DNA from: G963663315 sp965116335
GTDB taxonomy: Bacteria; Pseudomonadota; Gammaproteobacteria; Arenicellales; Poriferihabitantaceae
DNA: 64,000 nucleotides
NCBI GenBank assembly: GCA_965116335.1
Contig: OZ220677.1
Span: 2,108,001-2,172,000, forward strand
Direction of reading: 5' to 3'
Shown here: one piece after another, positions 1-8,439 of the stretch
Layout of the letters: each line of letters starts with the position of its first letter
Position numbering within the stretch: position 1 is the first letter of the stretch
Translations under genes and position numbers: made by a program
Notes under the pieces: model-generated
Databases searched by the model: none
What the model was told of the DNA's origin: nothing
Seen by the model: only the letters and a program-made list of their open reading frames with translations

Positions 1-337
1 CAAAGCCATTCTGCAAATTTATAGCTACACAGTTTTGATTAATGGCAGCATCCAATTCTAAAATAGCAACTTGCCCTCTGGTCTTTCCTTGCCCAATCAG
101 AGCCATCAGAATGGAACCCTTTGGAGCGACACGGGTAGAAGATTCTTTAAGACCAGCATCAGTTATTTTTTCATCGATACTGTCTTCATGGATACGACAA
201 TTCTGAATATGTGTTGTTTTGACCCACGGAATATGGCCACTCCAATAATCTTTCCTTGCTCTTGAAGGTGTGCCCCCCGCAAAGATTTGTGATATTTCAC
301 CCAGCCTATAATATGTTATTTGTTGAACAGTACTCAT
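1..337 (-). CDS. hsdS: HsdS, type I restriction specificity subunit (partial, runs off left edge)
   Basis: This is the first ~112 codons of a type I restriction-modification specificity subunit, which selects the DNA target for the HsdM/HsdR complex. The minus-strand translation begins MSTVQQITYYRLGEISQIF and continues with GGTPSR, then IPWVK. These are the hallmarks of the first target-recognition domain of HsdS (LGEI..IF.GGTPS....YW...IPWVKT). The start codon overlaps the hsdM stop by four bases (ATGA), so the two genes are translationally coupled. The rest of the gene, and probably hsdR, lie beyond position 1. No stop codon interrupts the visible part. Function is known from the family; the target cannot be read from sequence. 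Confidence 0.85.
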   Translation of the reverse strand, partial: MSTVQQITYYRLGEISQIFAGGTPSRARKDYWSGHIPWVKTTHIQNCRIHEDSIDEKITDAGLKESSTRVAPKGSILMALIGQGKTRGQVAILELDAAINQNCVAINLQNGF

Positions 338-1902
338 ACCCCCACCTCACCAAGCAGACGGTCCATTTCTGCGCGAACGCCAACAAGCTCGGCTTCCAGG
401 TCTTTGATCTCCTTTTGTACGGCCTGAATGTCGATTTCTTCTTCGTCTTCGAAGGTGTCCACATAGCGCGGGATGTTCAGGTTGAAGTCATTTTCCCTGA
501 TCTCATCGAAACTGGCGACATGGGCGTATTTTTCCTTGTTTTCTCGCGCTTTATACGCATTCACTATATCTTTAATGTGTTTGTCTAGCAGGATGTTCTG
601 GTTTTTCCCAGCCTGGTAGTGGTCCTTGCCGCTGGCATCAATGAATAGCACATCTTTGTTATCTTCATTTATGCCACCTTTTTCACGTGAACGATCAAAG
701 ACAAGAATGGCTACCGGGATCGTAGTGCTGGGGAACAGGTTGACAGGCAGGCCGACCACAGCATCCAGCAAATTGTCTTCTATCAGTTTTTGTCGGATAC
801 GGCCTTCGGCAGCGCCACGAAAAAGCACGCCATGCGGCACAACAACGGCGACGCGGCCTTCTTTGTCAATCGCCGCTTCAATCATGTGGCTGATGAAGGC
901 GTAGTCTCCTTTGGATTTGGGCGGCATCCCACGCCAGAATCGGTTGAAGCGGTCACTTTCCGCTTCGTCTGCTCCCCACTTGTCAAGGGAGAAAGGCGGG
1001 TTGGCGACAATATTGTCAAACTTCATCAGCTTGTCGTCCTCAACCAGTATGGGGCTGGTGAGTGTATTGCACCATTCAATTCGCGCACTATCCGCACCAT
1101 GTAAAAACATGTTCATGCGACAGAGTGCCCAAGTACTGCCGTTGACTTCCATGCCATAAAGCGAGAAGTCATTGCCACCCACTTGCAGCGCCGCCTCAAT
1201 CAGCAGGCCACCGGAGCCGCAAGACGGGTCACAGATACGCGCTCCCGCTTTCGGCTTGCACAGCCTGGCAACCAGTTGTGATACAGCGTGAGGCGTGTAG
1301 AACTCGCCTGCTTTTTTGCCTGCGTCAGAGGCAAAACGCTCAATCATATAGATGTAGGTATTACCGATAATGTCGCCAGAGACGCGGCTGGGGCGCATGT
1401 CAAGTTTGTCTTTATTGAAATCCTCCAGAAGCAGTTTCAGACGACGGTTGCGATCCCTGGTTTTGCCGAGGTTGGCTTCCGAGTTAAAATCAATATTACG
1501 GAATACACCTTCCAGCTTGGCACGGTTAGCGTCTTCAATATGATCCAGCGTGTTATTGATCAGTTCCCCTATATTGGATTGAGCGCGGCGCTCATATAGT
1601 GAATAGAAATCAGCCAGAAACTCATCCTCAATGATTTCACGGCCTCCAATTTTGTCCTTCAATGTGATGATTGGTAGCTTGAAGCGTTCGCGTTCCAGCT
1701 TGCGGCGTATACGGGTATCATCATCACCGTATTGGGCCTTGTATTTTTCGTAATGGTCCTTCCACACGTCCGAGATATATTTCAGGAACAGCATCACCAG
1801 AATGTAGTCTTTGTATTGTGCGCCATCCATTACGCCACGGAAGGTGTCACAAGCTGCCCATGCCGCGTTGTTAATATCGCTTTGTTGTATTTGACCTGTC
1901 AT
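334..1902 (-). CDS. hsdM: HsdM, type I restriction-modification N6-adenine methyltransferase subunit
   Basis: The 522-residue protein is full length for HsdM. The N-terminal helical HsdM_N domain occupies roughly residues 1-160. The catalytic domain carries the entry motif FYTPHAV (201-207), the AdoMet motif I CDPSCGSGG (224-232) and catalytic motif IV NPPF (301-304), as in N6-adenine methylases. In the complex with HsdS it methylates adenines in a bipartite target and protects host DNA. The start at 1902 is preceded by a GAGGA ribosome site. It lies 52 bp downstream of the half-size S-like gene and overlaps hsdS by 4 bp, so the three minus-strand genes look like one operon. hsdR is not in the window. 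Confidence 0.95.
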   Translation of the reverse strand: MTGQIQQSDINNAAWAACDTFRGVMDGAQYKDYILVMLFLKYISDVWKDHYEKYKAQYGDDDTRIRRKLERERFKLPIITLKDKIGGREIIEDEFLADFYSLYERRAQSNIGELINNTLDHIEDANRAKLEGVFRNIDFNSEANLGKTRDRNRRLKLLLEDFNKDKLDMRPSRVSGDIIGNTYIYMIERFASDAGKKAGEFYTPHAVSQLVARLCKPKAGARICDPSCGSGGLLIEAALQVGGNDFSLYGMEVNGSTWALCRMNMFLHGADSARIEWCNTLTSPILVEDDKLMKFDNIVANPPFSLDKWGADEAESDRFNRFWRGMPPKSKGDYAFISHMIEAAIDKEGRVAVVVPHGVLFRGAAEGRIRQKLIEDNLLDAVVGLPVNLFPSTTIPVAILVFDRSREKGGINEDNKDVLFIDASGKDHYQAGKNQNILLDKHIKDIVNAYKARENKEKYAHVASFDEIRENDFNLNIPRYVDTFEDEEEIDIQAVQKEIKDLEAELVGVRAEMDRLLGEVGV

Positions 1903-1954
1903 TTTTTATTGTCCTCAAATAATGGTATTGCCGCCCCTCAGCGGACATTTTTTG

Positions 1955-2530
1955 TCACAGAATGTGACCTCTTTGGGCGATTTGCCCAAGAATTCCTGAA
2001 ATTTGTTTTTTGCGGTTCTGCTTTATTGCCGTCAGCAAAGATTGTTCCCGCATCGACAGTGTATGCAAGGCAAGGATTTGGTCCTGTGTCTTACGATCTG
2101 GCACTGGCACGGGTAAATCATCCAGTATTTTCTTACCGATCATCTTTACGCTGGTTCCCTCTGCGTGAGATGACAGCCAGCGCTGTGTTTTTGGTTGGTT
2201 AATAAACCAGCTTATGTATTCGGGTGTTACGGTGTCATCAATGACTTGCAGGCGCAACATGGGAGCAGCCAGAATTGCCTCGACAGTGCCACGGAAACAA
2301 ACTGCAGTATTGGTCATGCCACGAGAACGAAACAGGATATCGCCTTCCTGCAAGAGATGCGAAGACGGAAATGATTTCAGTTCGATGGTCGCGAGTTGGT
2401 TAACGTCAATTTCGTTATGCGTGTCCAGATCTTTCATTTGAACAACGCGCACGCCTCCCGGAACGGACTTGTTGTATGATCTCGTCATGACACCCGTTAC
2501 AATCGTTACCAAATCGCTTAACTTTTTCAT
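1955..2530 (-). CDS. Half-size HsdS-like protein (single target-recognition domain)
   Basis: This 191-residue protein resembles one half of a type I specificity subunit: LSDLVTIVTGVMTRS at the start, FRSRGMTNTAV in the recognition fold, and EGTSVKMIGKKILDDLPVPVP followed by the helix QDQILALHTLSMREQSLLTAIKQ, which matches the end of a TRD plus its conserved spacer helix. A normal HsdS has two such units in about 400 residues. It lies upstream of hsdM, while a second S gene starts downstream of hsdM. It could be an alternative specificity module that dimerises, a regulator, or a duplicated remnant. No frame disruption is visible, and the start is an ATG with a weak ribosome site. Confidence 0.8.
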   Translation of the reverse strand: MKKLSDLVTIVTGVMTRSYNKSVPGGVRVVQMKDLDTHNEIDVNQLATIELKSFPSSHLLQEGDILFRSRGMTNTAVCFRGTVEAILAAPMLRLQVIDDTVTPEYISWFINQPKTQRWLSSHAEGTSVKMIGKKILDDLPVPVPDRKTQDQILALHTLSMREQSLLTAIKQNRKKQISGILGQIAQRGHIL

Positions 2531-2742
2531 TCTGTATTCTTTATAATGGAGTTATATTGATTCAGGAAGAGCATGCTACCAGATTCAACCGAAATTTTCA
2601 AGGATTATTTTTGTAATCCCATTATAATATATAAATATCAGTTTTCGGTGCCTCTCCACATTCCTGCCCAACGGTTTTTTTTACCGCTGTTTTTGGGGTG
2701 CCGCGACCGGTTACAAACAAATTAAAGGCCAGGTGACAATAA
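2531..2742. promoter_or_regulatory. Divergent intergenic region between the type I operon and the GHKL/nuclease operon
   Basis: These 212 bases separate two divergently read restriction systems and must hold both promoters. The left part is AT-rich (TATAAT-like and ATATA stretches near 2545-2560 and 2620-2640). The GHKL gene is preceded by AGGTGA seven bases upstream of its ATG. No clear operator could be singled out by eye. Confidence 0.45.
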
Positions 2743-5211
2743 ATGATTGACCCGAATACAGTCGGCACGATAACAAACCATATTGATGTTGAACTGAGTT
2801 ACAAGATTATCGAGTTGTTTTCTGCAGGACTGTATTCCAGCCCGAACAAGGCTTTTGAGGAACTGGTAACCAATTCGTATGATGCAGATGCGTCGCAGGT
2901 CGGGGTCGGTGTTCCCACAGATATTGTGAACGATGATTTTCTATGGGTGCTGGATAATGGGTTTGGTATGGATAGCGCCGGATTGAGAGATCTATGGAAA
3001 ATCGGTGAATCGGCTAAACGCACAGGCCGAAACAAGGCGAAAAGAACGCAGATTGGCCGATTTGGAATTGGTAAATTGGCCACATTCATACTGGCTAACA
3101 GGTTGACCCATGTCTCCTGGAAGAACGGGGAATACAAAGCGGTCACCATGGATTTTTCCCAACTTGACACAAAATCAAACAAAGCGGAGATGGTGCAACT
3201 TGAGGAAAGGACTCTTGAAATCGAAGAAGCCCAGTTACTGATTGAGCGGTATGTAAACAATAAGGGGGTGAATACTGCACCTTTCAAGTTATTTGGTGAA
3301 GGTGCTGTAGAGAGTTGGACATTCAGCCTCATGTCGATGTTGAAGCCCCGGGCCCACGAGATTAAAGCAGGCAGGCTGCGGTGGGTGTTGAGTACCGCTC
3401 TCCCGCTGAACCCTCAATTTCAACTCTATTTTAACGGTACGAAAGTTGAATCATCAAAAGTTGCGGCCGCAATAGAAAAGAAATGGGTTATCGGTGAAAA
3501 CGACAAGGTTGCTGAGCAAAACTCGAACTATGATACATGGAAAGAAAAAACCAAAACTGGCGTTTCACTTCCAAATCTTCCCGGGGTTCATGGTGAAATC
3601 GTGTTGTACAAGGAATCTTTGGCGACCGGGAAATCAGAGGATCTGTCGAGGAGTCATGGTATTTTCCTGATGGTTCGAAACAGGCTCATCAATCTGGATG
3701 AACCTTTGTTGCCGGGTATGGGACCTTTTGCACATGGAGCCTTTAACAAGACAAGGATGGTTGTGCATGCTGATGAACTGGATGACTTGATCACATCGAC
3801 GCGGGAATCAATCAAGGAAGCTCCGGCTTATGCTGATCTAAAGCAGTACCTTACGCGGAAATTTAGTGAACTCCACAAATACTGGCTTGAGAAAAATACC
3901 CAAGATGCGAAATCACACGATGTCTCCTACAGGCTATCTACAGCAAGCTATTCATTAACGCGTGGCCCTGTTTTTCATAGTGCACAGCAACTCATCAGTG
4001 GCAATGTAAAGAATTCCGCTTTGATACAAGTGCCAGAGCTTGATGACCAGACTGAAATAGACAATTTTATCTCTGCTTTGGAGGAAGATCTGGAGAGTGA
4101 GAAGGGCATGATCCATTGTTATGAAAATGAATACATCAGCCCCTCTCTCCCAATGTGCAGACTGGAGTTACAAAGCCGAACTGTCTACCTGAATATGTTG
4201 CATCCCTTTATTGTCTATAATCTTGATTCTGCGAGTGATATATCCAGTGTTCAATTGCTGGTGACTGCGGAGATATTAAGTGAGGCCCAGATGATTGAAG
4301 CAGGTATAGATGATGAGAAAAGGCGATCGCTGTTTCTAAAAAAGGACCAAACACTGCGGGCAATTGCTTCAAACGACAAAAATAATCCTGCAACTGTGGC
4401 TCAAATGATCGCGGACTCGGAACAAAATGCAGACGGCCTCGAGGAGGCAGTAGTCGCTGCATTTCATTGCCTGGGTTTTGATGCTGTGCGCGTCGGTGGT
4501 AAAGGAAAGCCGGATGGAATTGCGTATGCGCATCTTGGAAGTTCAGATGGGGCAGACTCTTCCTATATCATCACTCTTGAAGCAAAAAGCACCAAACACT
4601 CTAAAGCATCGTCGGGAAATATATCGGTTTCAAATATTGATAACCATCGGCAGGCTAACAACGCACAATATGCAGTTGTGGTAGCGCCTGATTATCAGGG
4701 AAAAGATGACGAGAGTTCAGTGATAAACACCGAAGCCAGGAAGTTTTCAGAGCACGTCACGTTGCTAACCACATCAGATTTAATCACACTGGTAACGATT
4801 AGCGGGCCTAAACAAATCAGCCTGGTCAGATTGCAAGACTTTTTTAAAACCTGCGCTACTCCTGCTGAATCGGCGAAATGGATCGCTGATGCTAAAGCAT
4901 CGGCTGTTGTGAAGCCTCCTTACCTCGACATCATAGAAACAGCGTACAGGATGCAAAAAGAAGATACGGAGAGACCTACTATCAGTTCGATGCGCTTTGC
5001 AAATGAATCCCTTAAAGTATATGGTAACAAAAAGATTGAAGGTTGGGTTGAGATACTGACAAGGCAACTGCCAGGTTTTATTTCTCTTGATGATGGGGTA
5101 GTTTCCCTTAATACAAGTCCAGATAAGATCAGGAAAGCACTTCAGGAAATTCACTCTGCCCTTCCGCCTGAGTACAGAGAGATGTATCAGGACACATTTA
5201 ATGTAAAATAA
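2743..5211 (+). CDS. GHKL (Hsp90/MORC-like) ATPase fused to a PD-(D/E)XK nuclease-like domain, putative restriction protein
   Basis: The 822-residue protein opens with a GHKL-type ATPase fold: an N-box EELVTNSYDAD at about 39-49, the G1 box DNGFGMD at 71-77 and the G2 box GRFGIGKLA at 105-113, as in Hsp90, MutL and MORC ATPases. A middle region of unknown fold follows. Near residues 567-615 is a nuclease-like segment containing GKPDGIA (D590) and, after a beta-strand, LEAK (E612, K614), the spacing expected of a PD-(D/E)XK core. The next gene is a DNA methyltransferase starting on the last base of this stop codon. That coupling suggests ATP-dependent restriction paired with modification. Prokaryotic MORC-like ATPases in restriction-modification neighbourhoods are known; the recognition site and cleavage are inferred. 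Confidence 0.75.
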   Translation: MIDPNTVGTITNHIDVELSYKIIELFSAGLYSSPNKAFEELVTNSYDADASQVGVGVPTDIVNDDFLWVLDNGFGMDSAGLRDLWKIGESAKRTGRNKAKRTQIGRFGIGKLATFILANRLTHVSWKNGEYKAVTMDFSQLDTKSNKAEMVQLEERTLEIEEAQLLIERYVNNKGVNTAPFKLFGEGAVESWTFSLMSMLKPRAHEIKAGRLRWVLSTALPLNPQFQLYFNGTKVESSKVAAAIEKKWVIGENDKVAEQNSNYDTWKEKTKTGVSLPNLPGVHGEIVLYKESLATGKSEDLSRSHGIFLMVRNRLINLDEPLLPGMGPFAHGAFNKTRMVVHADELDDLITSTRESIKEAPAYADLKQYLTRKFSELHKYWLEKNTQDAKSHDVSYRLSTASYSLTRGPVFHSAQQLISGNVKNSALIQVPELDDQTEIDNFISALEEDLESEKGMIHCYENEYISPSLPMCRLELQSRTVYLNMLHPFIVYNLDSASDISSVQLLVTAEILSEAQMIEAGIDDEKRRSLFLKKDQTLRAIASNDKNNPATVAQMIADSEQNADGLEEAVVAAFHCLGFDAVRVGGKGKPDGIAYAHLGSSDGADSSYIITLEAKSTKHSKASSGNISVSNIDNHRQANNAQYAVVVAPDYQGKDDESSVINTEARKFSEHVTLLTTSDLITLVTISGPKQISLVRLQDFFKTCATPAESAKWIADAKASAVVKPPYLDIIETAYRMQKEDTERPTISSMRFANESLKVYGNKKIEGWVEILTRQLPGFISLDDGVVSLNTSPDKIRKALQEIHSALPPEYREMYQDTFNVK

Positions 5212-6074
5212 TGAGAAAAAAATTAAAACGAAACCTGACAACTCCGATAGACGCTGAAACAGGAAGTCAGCTTCTTGAGGACGGGTCGGTCGAAATAATT
5301 GTAACGAGCCCACCTTATTGGGGGCAAAGGACTTCTAAAGGAATCGGCGTGGAGGAAGACCCCAGAGAATATCTGGAAGCACTTCTTGGAGTATTTAAAA
5401 AACTGCTTCCAAAAATAAGCAGGGAGGGCATTGTCTGGGTAAATTTGGGTGATAGCTATAATACTCCGGTAAACTGGCGCCAGGAGGATTACAAGTACAG
5501 TACATTAGGAGCAGACCGCAATGGGTTGGATAAGAAGAATGTTGCCTACACGAAAAAACGACAGAAAAGGAGGCAGTTTGTTGATAAGGATACGAGCTGG
5601 CTCAAGTACGGCAATCTGCTTGCCTTGACTCACAGATTTGTGATCGGGATGATGGAGTCTGGTTATTATTACCGGGGTGAAGTTATGTGGGTCAAGAAAA
5701 ATGCGATGCCGGAAGGCAGGTGCCGCAGGCCGCATAGACAACATGAGCCGATATATCTGTTTTCCCGAACCGACAAACACTTGTTTTGCACTAATCCGGG
5801 CATAAAATCAGTCTGGGAGATTGCACATGGTGCCACTACGGGTATTGATCATTGCTCGAAATTCCCGTTGGAGCTTGCCAAGCGTTGCATTGAATCCTAT
5901 GGAAGTCTGGATGAATCCACACTGGTATTGGATCCATTTGCCGGGTCCGGGACGACAGGTATTGCCGCTCGCGATTTGGGTTGCGAGTATGTAGGGTTCG
6001 AGATTGATTCAAAGAGAGCACTGGATGCAAATTGCCGTTTAGCGGGGCAGGAAAAGTTATTTATGAGCGGTTAA
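5211..6074 (+). CDS. DNA methyltransferase (N4-cytosine/N6-adenine type) of the GHKL restriction system
   Basis: The 287-residue protein has the catalytic motif TSPPYW near residue 31 and the AdoMet-binding motif LDPFAGSGTTG near residue 242. This is the IV-before-I order of beta-class amino-methyltransferases such as those of the N6_N4_Mtase family. Its ATG overlaps the stop of the preceding GHKL/nuclease gene by one base (TAATG), implying translational coupling. The likely role is to protect the host sequence recognised by that gene product. Whether it makes m4C or m6A cannot be decided from the motif. The gene ends 151 bp before tRNA-His; that gap contains nothing I recognise. Confidence 0.88.
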   Translation: MRKKLKRNLTTPIDAETGSQLLEDGSVEIIVTSPPYWGQRTSKGIGVEEDPREYLEALLGVFKKLLPKISREGIVWVNLGDSYNTPVNWRQEDYKYSTLGADRNGLDKKNVAYTKKRQKRRQFVDKDTSWLKYGNLLALTHRFVIGMMESGYYYRGEVMWVKKNAMPEGRCRRPHRQHEPIYLFSRTDKHLFCTNPGIKSVWEIAHGATTGIDHCSKFPLELAKRCIESYGSLDESTLVLDPFAGSGTTGIAARDLGCEYVGFEIDSKRALDANCRLAGQEKLFMSG

Positions 6075-6225
6075 ACAGTATAATGTACAGGTTCTTTCTG
6101 GCTCTGCGATCATATTGATGATCAAGGGGGTTGCTATTATAATTCAGCCTCTTCGGATCGGTGCCCATTTATATTCCCAGGGCGCGCCATAACGATTTTC
6201 GTTCAGGGTGTTTTTTAAGGTTTGT

Positions 6226-6302
6226 GGTGAGCGTAGCTCAGTTGGTAGAGCCCCGGATTGTGATTCCGGTCGTCGTGGGTTCGAGTCCCATCGTTCACCC
6301 CA
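6226..6302 (+). tRNA. tRNA-His (anticodon GTG)
   Basis: A cloverleaf can be drawn with acceptor stem GTGAGCG/CGTTCAC, the extra 5' G (G-1 at 6226) typical of tRNA-His opposite discriminator C, anticodon GTG in the loop after CCGGA, a T-arm GGGTTCGAGTCCC and an encoded CCA. Confidence 0.97.
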
Positions 6303-6363
6303 CTTTCTTCACTGGTTTGATTGGATCACAACAGTTGAATTTGTAGTGGATTGACGTGAAACT

Positions 6364-6448
<85 letters not shown>

Positions 6449-6491
6449 TGACCGGGAAACGAAAGATAATGAAATTGATGAGGAGCTGAAA

Positions 6492-7802
6492 ATGCAGGTT
6501 GCTGTTGAAGAATCTGGCGCTATTGAGCGAAAACTTGCCATTTGCGTACCGTCTGACGAGATCGAATCAGAGGTATCCAAACGACTGCAGGATGTGGCCA
6601 GAAAGACACGTATTCCAGGCTTCAGGCCCGGCAAGGCACCCCTGCGTATCATCCGGCAGCGATTCTCTCCCAGCATTACCAATGAGGTGGTGATGGAGAC
6701 GATCCAGTCGAGTTATGATGCCGCGCTCAAGGAGCAGGAGATTGTTCCGGCCGGGTTGCTTTCGATTGATCCGGTGCCATACCAGTCCGGCAATGATCTG
6801 GAGTTTGTTGCGACCGTAGAGGTGTTTCCGTCCATTCCTGCACTGGACCTGGAAGGGGTGATAATCCGCAAGCCTGTGGTCGAGGTGACGGCGCAGGATG
6901 TGGATAGTACGATGGAGGATATTCGTCTGCGCCATGCGGATAATTATATCGACAGGGAAGGGAAATCGGAAAAAGGTGACAGGCTGACGGTTGATTTTGA
7001 AGGAAAAATAGATGGCGAGAGTTTTGAAGATGGAGCCGCAGAGGGGTATTCTTTCATACTCGGAAGCCGGGAGATGCCGGAGGAGTTTGAAAGCGGTCTG
7101 GTTGGTGTCAACAAGGGTGAGGTTACGACCGTCCTGACCTCATACCCGAAATTCCACGATAATCCAATTCTGGCTGGCAAGGAGGTGGAGTATTCGATCA
7201 CAGTCCAGGCGATAGAGCAACCCCAACTGCCCGAACTCGACGATGAGTTCGCCGAAAAAATGGGAGTCAGTGAAGGCGGTATCGAGAAAATGCGTCAGGA
7301 GGTCAAGAGCAACCTGTCCAGTGAGATGGGTGAGCATTTTCGGAGTGTGATGCGACAACGGGTCATGAACGGGTTGTTGCAGAAAAACGAGATCGAAGTG
7401 CCGAAATCGCTGGTCGAGAAGGAAATTGATCATTCAGTGGGAAGGCTTGAACAGTATATGGCGAGTCAGGGCCTGCCAGCGGATGGCATTAATCGGGATC
7501 ATTTCGCGGCAGAAGCAAAACGGCAGGTCACCATGGGCCTGATCATCAGGGAGATTATTGACAAGCAGATGATTGAGGTGGAGCCGGAAGCGGTCAAGGC
7601 GAGGGTGACCGAGATGGCGGCCAGCTATGAGCAGCCGGAAGTCTTTGTTGCTCAGTTCATGGCGAATCTTGATCAGGTGACGAGGCTTGAGGCGGTACTT
7701 TTTGAGGAGCGGGTTGTAGAAATGATGCTGGAAACGGCGACCATAGAAGAGGAAAAACTCTCGCTTCGCGATTTTATGCTGGAGACTGGCAATGAAAACT
7801 GA
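6492..7802 (+). CDS. tig: Trigger factor, ribosome-associated chaperone and peptidyl-prolyl isomerase
   Basis: The 436-residue protein has the trigger factor layout. An N-terminal ribosome-binding domain contains the signature GFRPGKAPL. A FKBP-like prolyl isomerase domain follows from about residue 160 (KGDRLTVDFEGKIDGESFEDG), then a helical C-terminal chaperone domain. It binds the ribosome exit tunnel and shields nascent chains. The start ATG at 6492 follows a GAGGAGCTGAAA ribosome site. The reading frame overlaps clpP by 11 bp, giving the usual gammaproteobacterial tig-clpP-clpX order. Nothing unusual was seen. Confidence 0.97.
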   Translation: MQVAVEESGAIERKLAICVPSDEIESEVSKRLQDVARKTRIPGFRPGKAPLRIIRQRFSPSITNEVVMETIQSSYDAALKEQEIVPAGLLSIDPVPYQSGNDLEFVATVEVFPSIPALDLEGVIIRKPVVEVTAQDVDSTMEDIRLRHADNYIDREGKSEKGDRLTVDFEGKIDGESFEDGAAEGYSFILGSREMPEEFESGLVGVNKGEVTTVLTSYPKFHDNPILAGKEVEYSITVQAIEQPQLPELDDEFAEKMGVSEGGIEKMRQEVKSNLSSEMGEHFRSVMRQRVMNGLLQKNEIEVPKSLVEKEIDHSVGRLEQYMASQGLPADGINRDHFAAEAKRQVTMGLIIREIIDKQMIEVEPEAVKARVTEMAASYEQPEVFVAQFMANLDQVTRLEAVLFEERVVEMMLETATIEEEKLSLRDFMLETGNEN

Positions 7803-8391
7803 AAATATCAATTTTGTACCCATGGTGGTGGAATCCACCGGACGCGGAGAACGCGCGTATGACATCTATTCCCGGTTACTCAAGGAACGGGTGGTCTTTA
7901 TGGTTGGCCCGGTGGATGACCACATGGCCAATATCATCGTCGCGCAACTGCTGTTTCTGGAGTCGGAAAACCCGGAGAAGGATATTTCCCTGTATGTGAA
8001 CAGTCCGGGCGGTGCTGTTTCATCGGGCCTGGCGGTGTACGATACCATGCAGTTCATACGGCCGGATGTCAGTACTGTGTGTATCGGTCAGGCTGCCAGT
8101 ATGGGTGCCGTGATCCTGGCTGGTGGGGAAAAGGGCAAACGACATGCGCTACCTCATTCCAGAGTGATGATTCACCAACCGATGGGCGGCTCTCAGGGGC
8201 AGGCCTCTGATATTGAGATTCATACCCGCGAGATTCTGGGTATCAGAGAGCGGCTCAACCAGATTCTGGCGCTTCATACCGGACAATCCCTGAAGACGAT
8301 CAAGGCCGATACGGATCGGGATAATTTCATGAGCGCCGAGGAAGCCGGCAAATATGGCATTATTGATTCTGTATTAAAAAAACGGTTATAG
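7792..8391 (+). CDS. clpP: ATP-dependent Clp protease proteolytic subunit
   Basis: The 199-residue serine peptidase has the complete catalytic triad: Ser103 in QAASMGAV, His128 in RVMIHQP, and Asp177 in TDRDNF. The N-terminus (FVPMVVESTGRGERAYDIYS) is the canonical propeptide/processing region. It assembles as a double heptamer and degrades proteins fed by ClpX, whose gene follows 48 bp downstream. The start codon lies within the end of tig, consistent with coupled translation in a tig-clpP-clpX unit. Confidence 0.98.
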   Translation: MKTENINFVPMVVESTGRGERAYDIYSRLLKERVVFMVGPVDDHMANIIVAQLLFLESENPEKDISLYVNSPGGAVSSGLAVYDTMQFIRPDVSTVCIGQAASMGAVILAGGEKGKRHALPHSRVMIHQPMGGSQGQASDIEIHTREILGIRERLNQILALHTGQSLKTIKADTDRDNFMSAEEAGKYGIIDSVLKKRL

Positions 8392-8439
8392 TTGGAGACT
8401 GGCGTTACCACATTACGATAATTGACCTGAAAAACAGCG

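Noticed and set aside
6161..6346. Short plus-strand frame across tRNA-His
   Set aside because: It reads through the tRNA and has no conserved features or ribosome site.
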